Below, one piece after another: positions 20,806-34,600 of a stretch of 64,000 nt of DNA; the first letter of the stretch is position 1; the number at the start of each line of letters is the position of its first letter. The DNA is taken from the NCBI GenBank assembly GCA_043228905.1, contig JBHGNT010000009.1, forward strand, positions 15,996,001 to 16,060,000, read 5' to 3'. A program made the position numbers and the translations under genes. Origin of the DNA: Azolla caroliniana. Taxonomy: Eukaryota; Polypodiophyta. Below the pieces are notes generated by a model, which was given only the letters and a program-made list of their open reading frames with translations, was not told where the DNA came from and made no database searches.

Positions 20806-23800
20806 TGTCTTACATACACTTGCACACACACAATTCATCTTTGTTACACAGTATCACCTACGCCTCTCATTTCTTTACATGGCATCAGAGCGTGTGGTTT
20901 TTTGATCGAGCTTATTCAACTATGTTATACTACACACTAGCTCAACAACATAGAAGAAATTGACATCATGAATACTCAGATGGGAAGTGCTCTTCCTATG
21001 GAGAAGCTCGATAGGACAAACTTCCCATATTGGGAATACAAAGATGCATCAATACCTTTCGAACAAGGTTATTGGAGCTATATTAAGGGAGCTCATGAAA
21101 CGCAACCCAACCCAACACATGCCGACTACCTAGCCTGGGAGCAAGCCGCAAGCCATGTGTTGTATTGCCTTGCATCATGCGTTCATGATCATATGCTCGG
21201 CTATATTCGAGAGGTGAAAATGCCAAAGGAAGCTTGGGCCAACCTCAAGTAAATATTCGCAGTCAACACACATGCACATAAGCCCCAACTCCGATAGGAG
21301 TTGAATAACATGCAACAGAGGGACATGTCAATCACCAACTATACATCGAAGATTAAGGAGTTGTGTGATGCTCTCGAGTAGATAAATGTCACAATCAACG
21401 ATGATGAAATGGTGGAAATATGCCTCGGCACTCTAGCACCACGATTCGACACGATCAGATCAGCCATTTTTCCAAAGGAGAATCCTCCCTCCTTTTTCGA
21501 CCTTCAATCGATATTGTTGGTTGAAGAAAATCATGCCCGACAAAGGAGCAATGCATCCGATGGTCAGATGCTCCCAATCGGATGATGGAAGAGGATTCGG
21601 TCGAGGAAACAGAGGCCAACAGGGTCAGCCGACCCGAGAACGCAATTCCCATCATTGCCAAGAGGGCAGAAACACTCCTAAGGAGTTCGGCAAAAGGGGG
21701 AGACATCCTACCGGACCGAGCCACCAAAACAGTCTGATCGAATGTGGGTATCGTGGAAAACTCGGCCACTACGAAAAGGAGTGCTGAAAGAAGAAACGAG
21801 ACCCAAGTTCGACTAGCTAACCACTCACAAACTATGTCACGAATTCCAACTATGACGACCATGGCGGAATGTTCGTAATGAGGCACAAAGCACATTCGAT
21901 GCTAGCACAAAGCCCGACTTGCACCTCTTCCTCAACAAATGTATGGTTTGTAGAATCTGGAGCATCGAATCACATGACGTCTCACGAAGATTGGTTCTAA
22001 TAATTGAGGAAGCCCGATCGACCCTACTATGTCAAAACTGGAGATGACACAACTCACTCGGTTCGGCATATTGGAAATGTCCCATTCGGGAATGATGGCA
22101 AACAAACTTACCTCAAGAATGTCTTGCATGTTCCAACCATCACAAAAAACATGGTCTCGGTAGGCTAGATTGTCGAGCAAGGTATGCAAGTACGATTCAA
22201 TAATGATGTGTGCTTTATTGAGAACGAAGGCCGACTAGTAGCTCACGGCCGAAGAGAAGGCTGAATGTTCATCCTCGAATCGAACGAGGTGAAGTCAGAT
22301 ATGTTCGTAAAAGGCCTCAAAGTCGAAATCGACTTAAAATTGTGGCCCAAACGAATTGGCCACATCAATCTCCAGAAGCTCAAAGGAATGCAGTCGAAAG
22401 GAGTCGTCATCGGACTCCCGACTTTAAATACCGACAACCATTCCCAAAAGAGAGGAACGTGAGCAAAGAGCTCCTTGATGTAGTACATTTAGATGTATGG
22501 GGACCAGCCCAAACGACAACATTCGGTGGTTGTCGATATTATGTCACATTTATCGACGACTTCTCCAGGCATATCTAGATTTACCCTATGCGGCACCAGA
22601 GCGAAGTGTTCAGACACTTCCAAAAGTTTAAAAACGAAGTCGAAAAAGCCACAAATTTGCATGTCTGATGCCTTTGATCGGATGGAGGCAAGGAGTATTT
22701 CTCGGACGAATTTACAACGTATCTTCGAAAGGAAGGAATTCGACGAGAATTCTCATGTTGACACACACCTCAACAAAACAGAGTAGTCGAACGCAAGAAT
22801 CATCACATAGTAGAGGTAGCAAGGGCAATGATGAACGAGCAGAACCTGCCAAAATCGTATTGGGCTAAAGCGGCTAACACAACCGTCTAGCTCATGAATA
22901 GGTTTAACACTTCTGCGGTACACGACGTCACTCCTCACGAAAAATTATTCGGGAAGAAGCCGGATTTATCCCATGTTAGGATATTCGGCTGAATCGCATA
23001 TGTACACATTCGCCACGAGAAGTAGCAAAAGCTTGACCCGAAGTTGGAAGAATGTATACTCGTAGGGTACTTACTCGAACAAAAGGGGTACAAATGTTAC
23101 AATTCGGCTTCCCGAAAAGTTCAAGTGATTCGGGACGTCGTTTTCCACAATTCGGCATCCTGGTATGAACCAGAGACGACTCTGATTCCGACCCTAGTCG
23201 ACTCAGAATTGGCCGAATGAGAGATAGAAGACAAAGATCAACTGAGGCTGAGTGGACCACAAGAGCCCCAGGTGACCAAAGCACATCTCGGCCGAGTCCA
23301 AAGCTAGACAAAGGGAAGGCCAAAATGTTGAATACGAAGATCCGATCAACGACGAGTCAATTCACTCCCTTGATAGTGAGTCCGACAACCTTGACATCCC
23401 AATCATTCGGAAGAATGGAGCAAGAAAGCCTTAGTCTCTGCAAAAGAGAAGCTTTGTTGCTCCAGCCAAGAGGAAAACCCAGTTAGCTTATTTGACTACG
23501 ATGAGTATATGGTAGATCATTATGCCTTTATGATGAAGGTGGCGACATTCTAAGAACTAGAAACCTTTTTTGAGGCACCAAGAATCCATGATGGATCGAA
23601 GCTATGAATGAAGAAATGCAGGCTCTGATAAAAAATGAGACATGGGATCTCGTTCCCCATTCTCCACACAAGAAAGAAATTGGTTGTTGATGGATCTTCA
23701 AGGTAAAATATAATGCCAACGGCTCGGTCACTCACTATAAGGCACAACTCGTAGCCAAGGGATATGCTCAAACACATGGAGTTGATTATGAGGAGACCTT

Positions 23801-25093
23801 TTACTCGGTGGGAAAGATGACGTCTGTTCGGACAATCCTTGTTATCGCAGTTGCAAAAGGGTGGCACCTCCACCAAATGGATGTAAAGGACGCCTTCCTC
23901 CAAGGCGAATTAGAAGAGGAGGTTTTCATGGTTCAACCACCTGGTTTCGAATCGACCAAACACCCGACAACAGTCTGCCGACTCAAGAAGCCGCTATATG
24001 CAGTCAATCAACCACCATGTGCTTGGCATTCGAAGATCACCTAATATCTTCACCAAACCGGCTTCCGAATGTCAAAATTCGATAACTCCCTGTACATAAA
24101 AAATGAGTCGGACAACTCAATTATCATCATCTTGTATGTGGATGATTTGGTCATCGAAGGAAAGAATGTAGCCGACATCAATAAGGTCAAATTGCTTTTA
24201 TTCAGCAAATTCAAAGTGAAAGACATGCACGAGCTCCATTACTTCCTCGGTATCGAAGTAATTCAGACACCAATTGGGATATTGATCTCTCAACAACACT
24301 ACATTCTCAACCTGCTCTACAAGTTCAGGATGACTGAGTGCAAACCTGTGTCTACCCCTCTCGTTCGAAATCTCAAGCTCGATGCTGACTCTGGCACTAC
24401 AGAGTGTGAGCTGACTCGGTACCATCAATTGATAGAGGCAACTTAATCTACCTTACCATTACACGATCCGATCTCAGCTATACGATCGGTCTACTTAACT
24501 AATTCATGCAGAAACCTCAAGATATACATCTCGATTGTGCTAAGAGAGTACTCAGGCGATCGTGGGACGATGGCTTACGACATCGTGTATAAGTCGGAAT
24601 ACGATCATTCGGCTTGAATGGTACACATATGCAAATTGGGCCTGCTATAAGGCCGATAAAGTATCGACGTCCGGATTCGTCTTCTCCATCGGCAACAAAG
24701 CGATCTCCTAGAGCAGCAAAAAACATCTAACAGTAGCACAGAGGCTGGAAACAGGGGCACGACCGTCGTTGCATGCAAAGTTGTTTGGTTGAAGCGTATA
24801 TTGAAGGATTTGGGTGTTCCCATCAAGGATCTGATTCTCCTATATTGTGACAACATGAGCAGTATCTACCTGGCTCGAAACCTGGTCTTCCACACACGAA
24901 CTAAGCACATTGAAGTACACTATCACTTCATTCGAGAGTGTGTTCAGGCTGGCAATGTCGATCTACAACACACCAACACGAAACTTTAGGTTGTTGACAT
25001 CTTCACTAAGGCCTTAGAAGTCGACAAGCTTAGGAGATTTACATCGGACATTGGTCTCACAATAACCGCATTATCGAGTTTGAGGGGGAGTAC
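20802..25093 (+). mobile_element. Copia retrotransposon, CpG-rich, defective
   Basis: A short remnant of 5' LTR (20802-20879) precedes the primer-binding site TGGCATCAGAGC (20880-20891). Gag begins at 20968 (MNTQMGSALPMEKLDRTNFP). A zinc-knuckle follows near 21740 in which the second cysteine is arginine (CGYRGKLGHYEKEC). Then come a protease-like VESGASNHMT (~21953), GAG-pre-integrase, integrase VHLDVWGP with YYVTFIDDFSRHI (~22485-22575), RT VDDLV (~24139), and RNase H-like YCDNMSSIYLARNLV with HYHFIREC (~24844-24940). The polypurine tract TTTGAGGGGGAGT is at 25079-25091. Many stops and shifts interrupt it. Base composition is richer in GC and CpG than its surroundings. The 3' LTR should start near 25092, but its end is not defined. 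Confidence 0.85.
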
Positions 25094-27960
25094 AATAGCA
25101 ATCGAATAACAACAGATGAAGCCAAACAGGAGTCGATCAATCGATCGAAGCCGACCAGAGGAGTCGTAGTATGATGATAACAATCGAGCCGAACAAGGCA
25201 TTAATGCGTTAATGATTTTTTTATTACAAGTGTAGACATTCAAATGACAAAGTGAATGTCATTGGCAAACATGGAAATTGGAAAAGAATTTTAATAAACA
25301 AGCTCTAGGAGAGTTATGCATGTGATATGGCTTATCGTTTGGAGTGAAGGCTTGCGGATAAATGTTTATATAGAAGACACGACACATTTAAAAGAAGAAT
25401 ACGAATAAGAATGAAGAAAAATAATAGCTACATGTGTTAAGAAAAAGCAACAACAATGGAGAGAAAACTCAACAATAATACTAATAACTCTTGTTACGTT
25501 GAGGGATGAGCATGCCATCACACATATGTTTGGAGGTTGGACAAGGTCACGACAAGGCGATGGAGTAGTGGTATCGTTATCTATCGAAGGAAAGTTCTAA
25601 TTGGGTGTTCTTGGTCTCATTGTATTCCATTTGAAAAGGTTTATCAATACAAGGTTCTAACTTGCTTCTCTTGTAATAACTCTTGTTGATAAAAATTAAT
25701 CTTCTTACTGTTTGATTTTGGGTGTCAAACCAATGCAAGTACTATTTTGCCCTTTGCACTCTCACAGTTAGAATGGGTCTTCTTTCCCTTTTTACCTCTC
25801 CCCCTTCGCCTCATAATGAGGCACTCTCAATTCCCTATGTGGGTAGATATAAGCACATGTTGCCGCAAACTTGAAATCCATGGTTCTCTTAATCTCATCC
25901 CTCATCGTCCCTTCTTTCCATCACAAAAATATGACCCCTGAGTGGGAACACATTCTTGATAGGCGTCATTGGTTTAAGAACGTTGTTGCAAAATAATGCC
26001 CATGCGTGTGAAACATGAGCGGAACCACTGGGGACTTGAACCAAAGCGGATGGGAATGTCAAGAGTACTTGTAGTAATTGAATTCCACACTCGGTTTAAT
26101 TTGGGAAATTAGAATCACCTTGCTTTTTGTATTTTTGAACAGATGAAGTCTCTCGCATACATAAGTGCACAAAGTGTGCACATAGTATATGTATTATATA
26201 TCAAATTGTTAGTATGTTTGCATTTTTCATGTGTAAGTAAATGATTGGAAACATGTGTGTGTGTGTGGGCACATTTGAATTTCCATATGTGCATTCATGT
26301 GCACACTTGGACGCGTTGTGTAGGATGGTATGTTTATAAGTGTGAATATAGATACATGCTTATGTTAACGCATGGGTTTTTATGTTGGCTTTCTTTAATT
26401 TCTAAAGTGAGGTAAAAGATAATGTATATAGGCTTAAGTATATATTGCGAAGTGTATAGGAAGGGTATATACTACGTATGAATGATAGAATGTTTACATG
26501 TAGATTTGTAATATGTATGCAATTTGGTTATGTGTATGACACGTACACATATTATTTGTATATGTTTGATTCTTTAAGGCCATGTGTGAATGCATAAATA
26601 TAGTTGACATAATAATATGCGAGGGGGAGTAAAAGTGTGTGTTTTTTTCAAGTGTCAAATGCTAATGTTGGCATGGACAACTAATTGTTTACATTGACAA
26701 ATTTGTGTGCTAAAATAAGTTTATGGGAAATGTGTTGGTAGGTAGAGGTCCCACCAACAAAAAGTCTTATTCCCATTGTCCTCGCTGCTTTATCGTGTAT
26801 TCCAGAACCACCTTGTTCTTAGGGGAGAATGAAGGGAAGGGAAATAGAAAATAATAATAATAAAAGTAAATGAAAAAAGGGAGACGACAACGGAGTTGGT
26901 GATGGAAGGTGGCAACCAACAATAGGGTTGGAGCCGAGTTGGACTCTAGCCTTTGAGGGTTTAGAGGGAGGGTTACTTCCGTAATTTGATTGAAGTGGGA
27001 GCCTTCGACTCCAAGCTACCCTCTTTGGTCGAAGGCTACCCACAAGCCTACTTAAATTGAGACGCAACTCACAAAATGATCATGTGAAGCTGAGCAAGAA
27101 GGAGAGAGGATAAACTATGGAACCGGGCTTTTTACAAAATCACAACAATAATAAGAAAGAATAAAAGAAAAACAAAAGATTAGTCCTTATGGTGGCTCCT
27201 TGAGATTGATTAGGGGAAAACCTCATGTTTATATATTGTTTGAAGTTAAGAATATCTAATACATTTTACCTCAATTTATGTGTCATGACTCAGTAATTTT
27301 TTTTCTGAGACTTCAATTTTGGGCTCACATTTTATTGCGTTGGAGTCTCACATTCCTCGGTGGCCATATCACAAACCCATGAACTTATTTAAAGCAAACT
27401 ACGCATACTTGATGAAGTATTATTGTTTGTGCCTAAATTTCATGTCTCATATGGAAAAGGATGCAAACTAAGTCATGTAGAAGCAATAGTATGAATGATA
27501 AATCATGGGATGGATTAACTATAGCATGTACATGCGAGTGTAGTTTGCTTGTTTGGAGAAGATGACGATGGTTTTGGTAGTCAAAATACAATGTGTATAA
27601 TATAATGCGCAAAGCATGAGTCTCCACATCTCTCCTAAGTCATGATACATTAACATTGCAAAATATAGACTCGCTCACAAGGGAATCTATTCAAGCATCA
27701 TATAGAAAGTGAAGGGTGTCTCATCTTGCGACTTATTTCCATCATAAAATCGGGATATCTATTGTGAATAGCTCGAGAACTTGAACTTCAAATCGTTTTC
27801 GAATTTTTCTTGTTTCATCTTAGTTCATGACCCCATTGCAGTTCAACGAGGTTGATGCAGGGTTTTTTTTTTTTTCGGTTAGTGCTTTCTGAGCGTGAAG
27901 CATGTACTCTCTCGACACAGACATCATATCCATGTAGAGGGTTTTGACGGGAAGAAGTTT
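25094..27960. other. Copia 3' flank and intergenic spacer
   Basis: The first few hundred bases probably include the 3' LTR of the preceding Copia element, but no second LTR is available for comparison. TG/CA-rich ATGTGTATG stretches occur at about 26150-26560. I see no credible coding region. Confidence 0.4.
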
Positions 27961-27973
27961 GTATCTTGTCCTG

Positions 27974-28000
27974 AACCCTAAACCCTAAACCCTAAACCCC
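27974..28000 (+). promoter_or_regulatory. Telo-box run upstream of the DUF255 gene
   Basis: Three and a half copies of CCCTAAA, the plant telomere heptamer, lie about 250 bp before the start codon at 28247. Single telo-boxes (AAACCCTAA) are known promoter elements of plant housekeeping and translation-related genes. A GGAAT pentamer run (28062-28081) and a (CT)n tract (28192-28225) follow in the presumed 5' UTR. Confidence 0.6.
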
Positions 28001-28188
28001 AAAAGAGTTCCCAGGCCAAAAAGGTGCATGAATGGGAAAGGTCACTGACAGTTAACTAACTGGAATGGAATGGAATGGAATGCAATGCAATGAAATTGTT
28101 GCATTGCATGCCTTCCATTGCTCCTCCCAAAGAATTCAATTATTCTTTCCCTTTTCCCTTCCATTTTTACTATTATTTCCATTTCTGG

Positions 28189-28191
<3 letters not shown>

Positions 28192-28225
<34 letters not shown>
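28192..28225. repeat. (CT)n tract in presumed 5' UTR
   Basis: About 17 CT units end 21 bases before the DUF255 start codon. A second CT run of about 14 units is at 28575-28602, just inside intron 1. Both are on the sense strand. Confidence 0.9.
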
Positions 28226-28229
<4 letters not shown>

Positions 28230-28246
28230 CCTCACTCTTCTCTGCG

Positions 28247-28572
28247 ATGCTGTTAGGGTTTCGTTCGGCTTCGCCATCCCCATTCCCATCGCCGTTTCAC
28301 TTCTTCTCTGCGATATCGAAGCTTCGAAGATTCAATCCGAAGCTTCTCTCACCTGTTTCTTCGTCTTCGTCTTCTTCTTCTTCGCTTCCTTTTGCTTCTC
28401 ATCTGATTCGCTGTATCGCAAGTGGAAGGTCCGCCATGGAAACTTCAGACGAAGGTCGAGGAAAAGGACAAGAGGATCAGCGATCCTTCACCAACAGGCT
28501 TGCCAAAGAACATAGTCCATACCTTCTCCAACATGCTCACAATCCGGTATTATATCTCTCCGTATCTCTATG

Positions 28573-28610
<38 letters not shown>

Positions 28611-31600
28611 GCGTTTCTTTTTCTGTTTATTCTTTTGTCTTGCCTCTATTATTCTTGATTTGTATGTGTCAATTGTATACAAAGCGTGTGATTCAGCCTT
28701 GAATTGTGTGCCATTTTTATCAATCCTTCTTATGAACTCATGTATGATACCTGTATAGAAAACTAATGATCGATCTCAATTCACTGAGAAGAACTCAGTC
28801 AATCCAAAAAATTGAGCTTTAATAGAATCATAATAATAATTATTTATAGAAGAAGTCTGAATTTGGTATCATTTGTACTTTCAATGTGTAGAAATCACCA
28901 TCAAAATTTGGAAATTAAATACAAATGCCTCTAATAAAGTATGATATGTTTTCAAAACAAAACCTGTTTGTGGACCCAGAGTTAATATAATTTGCGATCC
29001 CGAATGATTTGGTCATAAATATTTCCAGCAAAATTTTATTAAATAGAACTATTATTTCGAAAACACTGGCAAAAGTCAGAATCATGATGCTGACGTGGGT
29101 TTGGTTTTGATAATTACTTAAAAAGAGTGCAATTTATATCAAAACTTGACCATGATGCGAAATTACTCCAGAACAATCTTAACTTCAAGGAATGAATCAG
29201 GAATCAGGATACAGAATATGCTTTAAGAAGAGTCGACTTGTCCAAAACAAAGGGCAGAATATGGATAATGGACGAGCAAGATGTAGGGCCAGGATGCAAG
29301 ATTCAGGAAGAACTTACAAACTCAAGGAAGAGTTTCTGAAATCTATAAGCCCTGGAATCTCACTGGACTCACATCACACAGGTGTCAGGGTTTCCCAAGT
29401 TGGCAATTTAGAACATTTCAAATGTTCAGTAATGGAAGCGATGAGCTACTTAAAAGACACCTTTGGGAGTTGTGCATAGCTTGGTTTACACTCATACTTC
29501 ATAATATAGGAGTGACCTTGTGAGGATACACTAGATTCATGTGGTTATGTAAACCTTATCCACCATTGGAGGAGATTCTTGTTATGCTTTTGTTATCCCA
29601 TCTTGAATCTGCCCATGTCGAAGGCTGAAGTTTCTGCTCATCTAAGCTCATGATGCTATGTGATGATATATACACTAGCTTGTTGGAGGTCGTGGCTAGC
29701 ATGATTGGAGTAAAACAAGGATGCCCACTATCTCCCACTGGCTTTGGTCTTTATGGTGGATACGATATCTCATTACATATAGACAGATAGGATGGTTCAG
29801 GAGCATGCTTAGTAGGGGTAGCCATACTCATACTTTTATTGTTGATGACATTGTGTTGGTGAGATATTGAAGTTGTCTCTGCTTCAAAATAGAGTCCTTT
29901 TCGAAGGATATTTAATGTTATGGACAAACCTATATCAACTCGTCAATCTCCTCTCTATCTGATCCTTTTTGTGATCAGAACTGGAATGGGTAACGAGATC
30001 AGAACTGGAATTCTTCTTTGAAGGCGAAAAGGTGACATACACACAATCCTTCACATATCTAGGAGTAACATGCAATCATCTCTTATATAAACCTTTTTCT
30101 TACAATATGCAGAAGAAAGAAGAATGCACTTCTGATCAACATCACCATTGGGTTTCCAACATCCCATTGAATGATCCGAGCTGTAATCTAGTTGAATTGG
30201 GTTTGTCATGATCTTTCTTTGAAGTCCGCATATATCAAAGTGCAGTCTTGACAACATCTTCTAAGGTTTTAGGATCCTTATCATGCATTATCCAATTGTA
30301 GATTTTGTGCTGCTTCAGTTTCTGAAGGTGGTTATTGAAATTGAATCCAGTGCCATCAAATTTACTGAATTCTACCTGAACTTTGGCTAATGTATTTGCC
30401 ATGGTGAAAGAAGGATTACAGAACAGACACGAAAAACAAAACTCCTCCTTATTCAAAGCAGAGACTAAGCAATGGAGATCCTCAGAGGATTCAACCTTTG
30501 CTCTGATAGCAGTTGTAAGGAAGTAGAAGATAGTGGGCAAAACAAAAGCCTACTACTTAAAAAAAGAATATACAAGATAGAGCGAAACTCCTCCTTATTC
30601 AAAGCAGAGACGAAGCAATGGAGATCCTCAGAGGATTCAACCATTGCTCTGATAGCAGTTGTAAGGAAGTAGAAGATAGTGGGCAAAACAAAAGCCTACT
30701 ACTTAAAAAAAGAATATACAAGATAGAGCGCACACACACACACACACGCCCACACAAACCCGCAAAAACAATGATGAGGTTTAACACATAGGAGGGATTA
30801 AAGAAATAGAAGCAGTTCTGCAAAACAAAAGCCAACTACTTAAAAAAAGAATATACAAAGAATATACAAGATAGGGGTGAACACACACATATGTGCTATC
30901 CAAGATACATAAGACCATGCTCTTAGAAGAAGAGCTTTAAATACGGATGTGAGCTAAATTATGGCCTCATAAATAGCTATTTAATGCTGAGTGGAATCTT
31001 GTACAAGGATCCCATTCAAACTACAAAAAATATTCTTTTAGAAGTTGTAGTACTGCTCTGAAAACGAGACTGTACAACTTTTACAAGAATTAGAATATAT
31101 TAAATAATATAAACTCGTTTTCTAGTTTAGTTAGAGAAACCTAAAGAGCCTTTAATCCCAACAATTTCCCACTTAAAGGAGCTAGGTTACTCCACTAGAC
31201 AAATCCCACTCGCTCAAGATTGTGTTGGTGAAGTGTCTTTGATAAACACTTTGTTAAACAATCTGCTAGATTCACGATGGTATCAATATTTACCAATTGG
31301 ATTTTGCGATCCTCTATCACCTCTCTAATGAAGTGATAGAGAATATCAATATGTTTGGTCCTTGCGTGGTAAACAAGGTTCTTTGCCAAACATATGGCAC
31401 TTTGGTTATCACAATGGATTGGAATTGGCTTTGGGAGTCCAAGCTCACTACACAAGAGAGTTAACCAAATGGCCTCCTTTGAAGCCTTTGTTGCTGTGAT
31501 ATACTCAGCTTCTTTAGTAGAGAGTGCAATGATTCGTTGTAGCCTTGAACACCACGAAATGGCTCCCCCTGCAAGAGTATAGATGTAGCCATAAGTAGTT

Positions 31601-34600
31601 TTTCTTGTGTCTACATCTCTAGCCATATCAGAATCACAATAGCCATGACTCGTCCCCTTTGCCATAACGCCATAACAAGTTCTTTTCCCCTTAGTGCCTT
31701 TGAGATATCGAAGGATAGACTTGACAACAGCCCAATGGCTTCGTCCAGGGTGACTCATAAATCTGCTTACTACTCCTACAACATATGCAGCAAGATCAGG
31801 TCGTGTTGATACCATTCCATACATCAATGATTTACAACCTGAAGCATATGGGATACCTTGCATTTATTCTGTTTCCTCGTTGTCTTTGGGATAATGGGCC
31901 TTTGAAAGCCTTTCTTGTGATTGAAGAGTCACTGAAGTTGGCTTTGCATCAATCATCTGGAGTCTTTCCAATACCTTCTGAATGTACTTCTCTTGAGACA
32001 CATATAGTAACTTTGTTTGCATGTCCGGTCTGATTCTTATCCCAAGAATGTGCTCATTGTTTCCTAGATCTTTCATAGAAAATGTATATTTGAGTTAGCA
32101 TTTTAATTCCTGCAAATTTTTTGTCATGCTTTCCTCCAATGAGCATGTCATCAACATACAAAACGAAAATAATAGGACCGCCATTAGTTTCCTTTTTTCA
32201 TATAAAGAGAAGTATCTGCTGTACTTTGATTGAAGCCATTTGAGAGCATGAAAGAATCAAATTTCTTATACCAAAGATGTGGGGCTTGTTTCAGCCCATA
32301 GAGGTTGTGTCGAAGTTTACAAACTAAATGCTCATTTCTTGGAATCAGGAATCCTTCAGGCAGCAACATATAAAGTTCCTCATCTAGGCTACCTTGAAGG
32401 AAAGCCATCTTTACATCCATTTGATACAGCTCCAAATCCAGGTTGGCTGAAATAGCAAAAAGTGTTCTAAGTGTAGTCATTTTGACTACTGGAGCAAAAA
32501 CCTCCTGAAAATCAATTCCTTGTATTTGTATGTACCCACTTGATTTGTTTGATGAAGACTTAAAACCCACTAAATGAGCCTTATAATTGGGTTTACCTTC
32601 TAGTGTCTTTACCTTGTACACAATCTTGTTGGGTATAGCCTTTTTACCTTTGGGTAGCTCCACAAGCTCCTACGTGTTATTCTCAAGGAGTGCTTTGATC
32701 TCCTCTTGCATAGCGAGCTCCCACTTGTTAGAATGCTCACATGTCCTAGCCTCTTTAAGAATGACAGGTTTCCCTTCATCTGTTACAAGAATTTGATGAA
32801 GAGATGGATCATACCTTTGGGTTGGATGCTGCAGCCGTGTTGATCTCCTAACCCAGTGATCTACATTATTTGGAACTGGTTCCAAATCTAATGGAATATC
32901 TTCTTGCTGTAGTTCAACAGTTATTTCTTCATTTGTAGGTGGTTGTATTTGATCTTCATCTTCAGGGTTTAAAATTTCTTTGTTTCTCTGTCCATCTTCT
33001 CTGGCAATAGAACTGGTTTATAGATCTCTATTTGTTCATCATCACCGTGAGATGTTATTCTTGAGCCAACGGTGGCTGTTGCTGAAATTTCACTCTTTTT
33101 GTTGATTCTAATGAAGTACAATTGCTTTTGGGGAAATTTACTTCATTGAATACAACATCACTACTTGTGATTACCTTTCAAAGATAGAGGTAACCAAATT
33201 CGGTATCCCATTTCACCTTTCGCACTGTATCCTAGAAAGATGCCTTTGATGGATTTTGCATCCATCTTGTTTCTTAGCTCTTGTCTAACGTGCACGAAAG
33301 CTTCACATCCGAACATGCGCAGATGATCATATGAGGCTGATTTGCCAAATCAAATCTCCTCCGGTATGCCACCTATGAGCGAATTGTGTGGGGATCGATT
33401 AATAATATGCAGTGCAGTTTGTAAATCCTCTCCCCAAAATGCATTAGAGAGATTGGATGTGGATAGCATACATTGAACCCTTTCACATAGTGTCCTATTG
33501 TATCGTTCGACCATTCCATTAGATGCTGAATTGTATGGAGCTGTAAGCTCTCACTTGATTCCATTTTCTGCACGAAAATCTGTAAATCGATTGTTGATAT
33601 ATTCTTCTCCGTTGTCTGTCCTGAAATATTTCAGTTTCAACCCTGTTTGAGTAGTGATAAAAGCATGAAAGTTTCTGAAAATAGCGAACACTTTAGTCTT
33701 ATCCTTTAACAAATATGCCCAACAGTTTCTAGAGTAATCATCAATGAAAGTTACGAACTGTAAGGAACCTCCTAAGGATTTAGTAGGCATAGTACATAAA
33801 TCAGAGTGTATGAGCAGGTAGGCCCCGGCCCCATGGACCACAATTGCAACACCCTTGTCTTCGATAAGTAAAGATCATTATCTCCCGCCATTGCAAAAAT
33901 CAATCTTATTACCTTTGGTCATCAGCTTTTGAGAAGAGAGTAGAATGTCCAAGCCCTTTTGGCTCATATGACCTAATATTTTGTGCCACAATCGACTCCA
34001 TTTTCTGCATCCGCAACTGCAATAAATTGACCAAGAAGAGTTCAACCTGAGAGGCAATACAATGTACCCCTCTTGCATCCTCAAGCAATTAGTCTTGCTC
34101 CACATGCAATCTTCCAAGCTCCACTTGTGAAGTTTGTACAATAGCCTTGTGTGCCAAGCAGTCCCACAGACAACAAGCTCTTCTAAATCTCTTGGAACAT
34201 ACCGAATTTGGTTTAGTCTTACCTCTTGACCATTCTCCATGGCCACTCGAACAACACCAAGTCCTTCGATGTTGCAGGCATGGTTATTGCCAAGGTAAAC
34301 CTTGCCAAAGTTGCCTGCAGTAAATGAAAGAAAGCACTCCTTAGAAGGAGTGAAAAGAGGTACTAGAATCAATTATCTAAGTTTGCATGACATCATCTTA
34401 TACAAGTAACAATGCATTTACTATAGCTGTATCAGTAATTTTGATATCTTTTCTGATGTATCTTTTTTATTCTTCCTTCTTTCAAGCTCTTGTTTATAAA
34501 ATCTACAATCAGGCTTTTTATGCCCTTTACGGACACACTGAAAGCAAGTGATTTCTTTCCCCTTGGTTTTGCTTCTGGACCTTTGCATTGACACATTCTT

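Noticed and set aside
28118-28246. An upstream in-frame ATG that would lengthen the DUF255 protein by 43 residues
   Set aside because: The extension runs through the (CT)n tract as (LS)n. The ATG at 28247 gives a normal transit-peptide-like start.
29192-29479. A 95-codon open frame in DUF255 intron 1
   Set aside because: No family features, no start context, and surrounded by transposon fragments.
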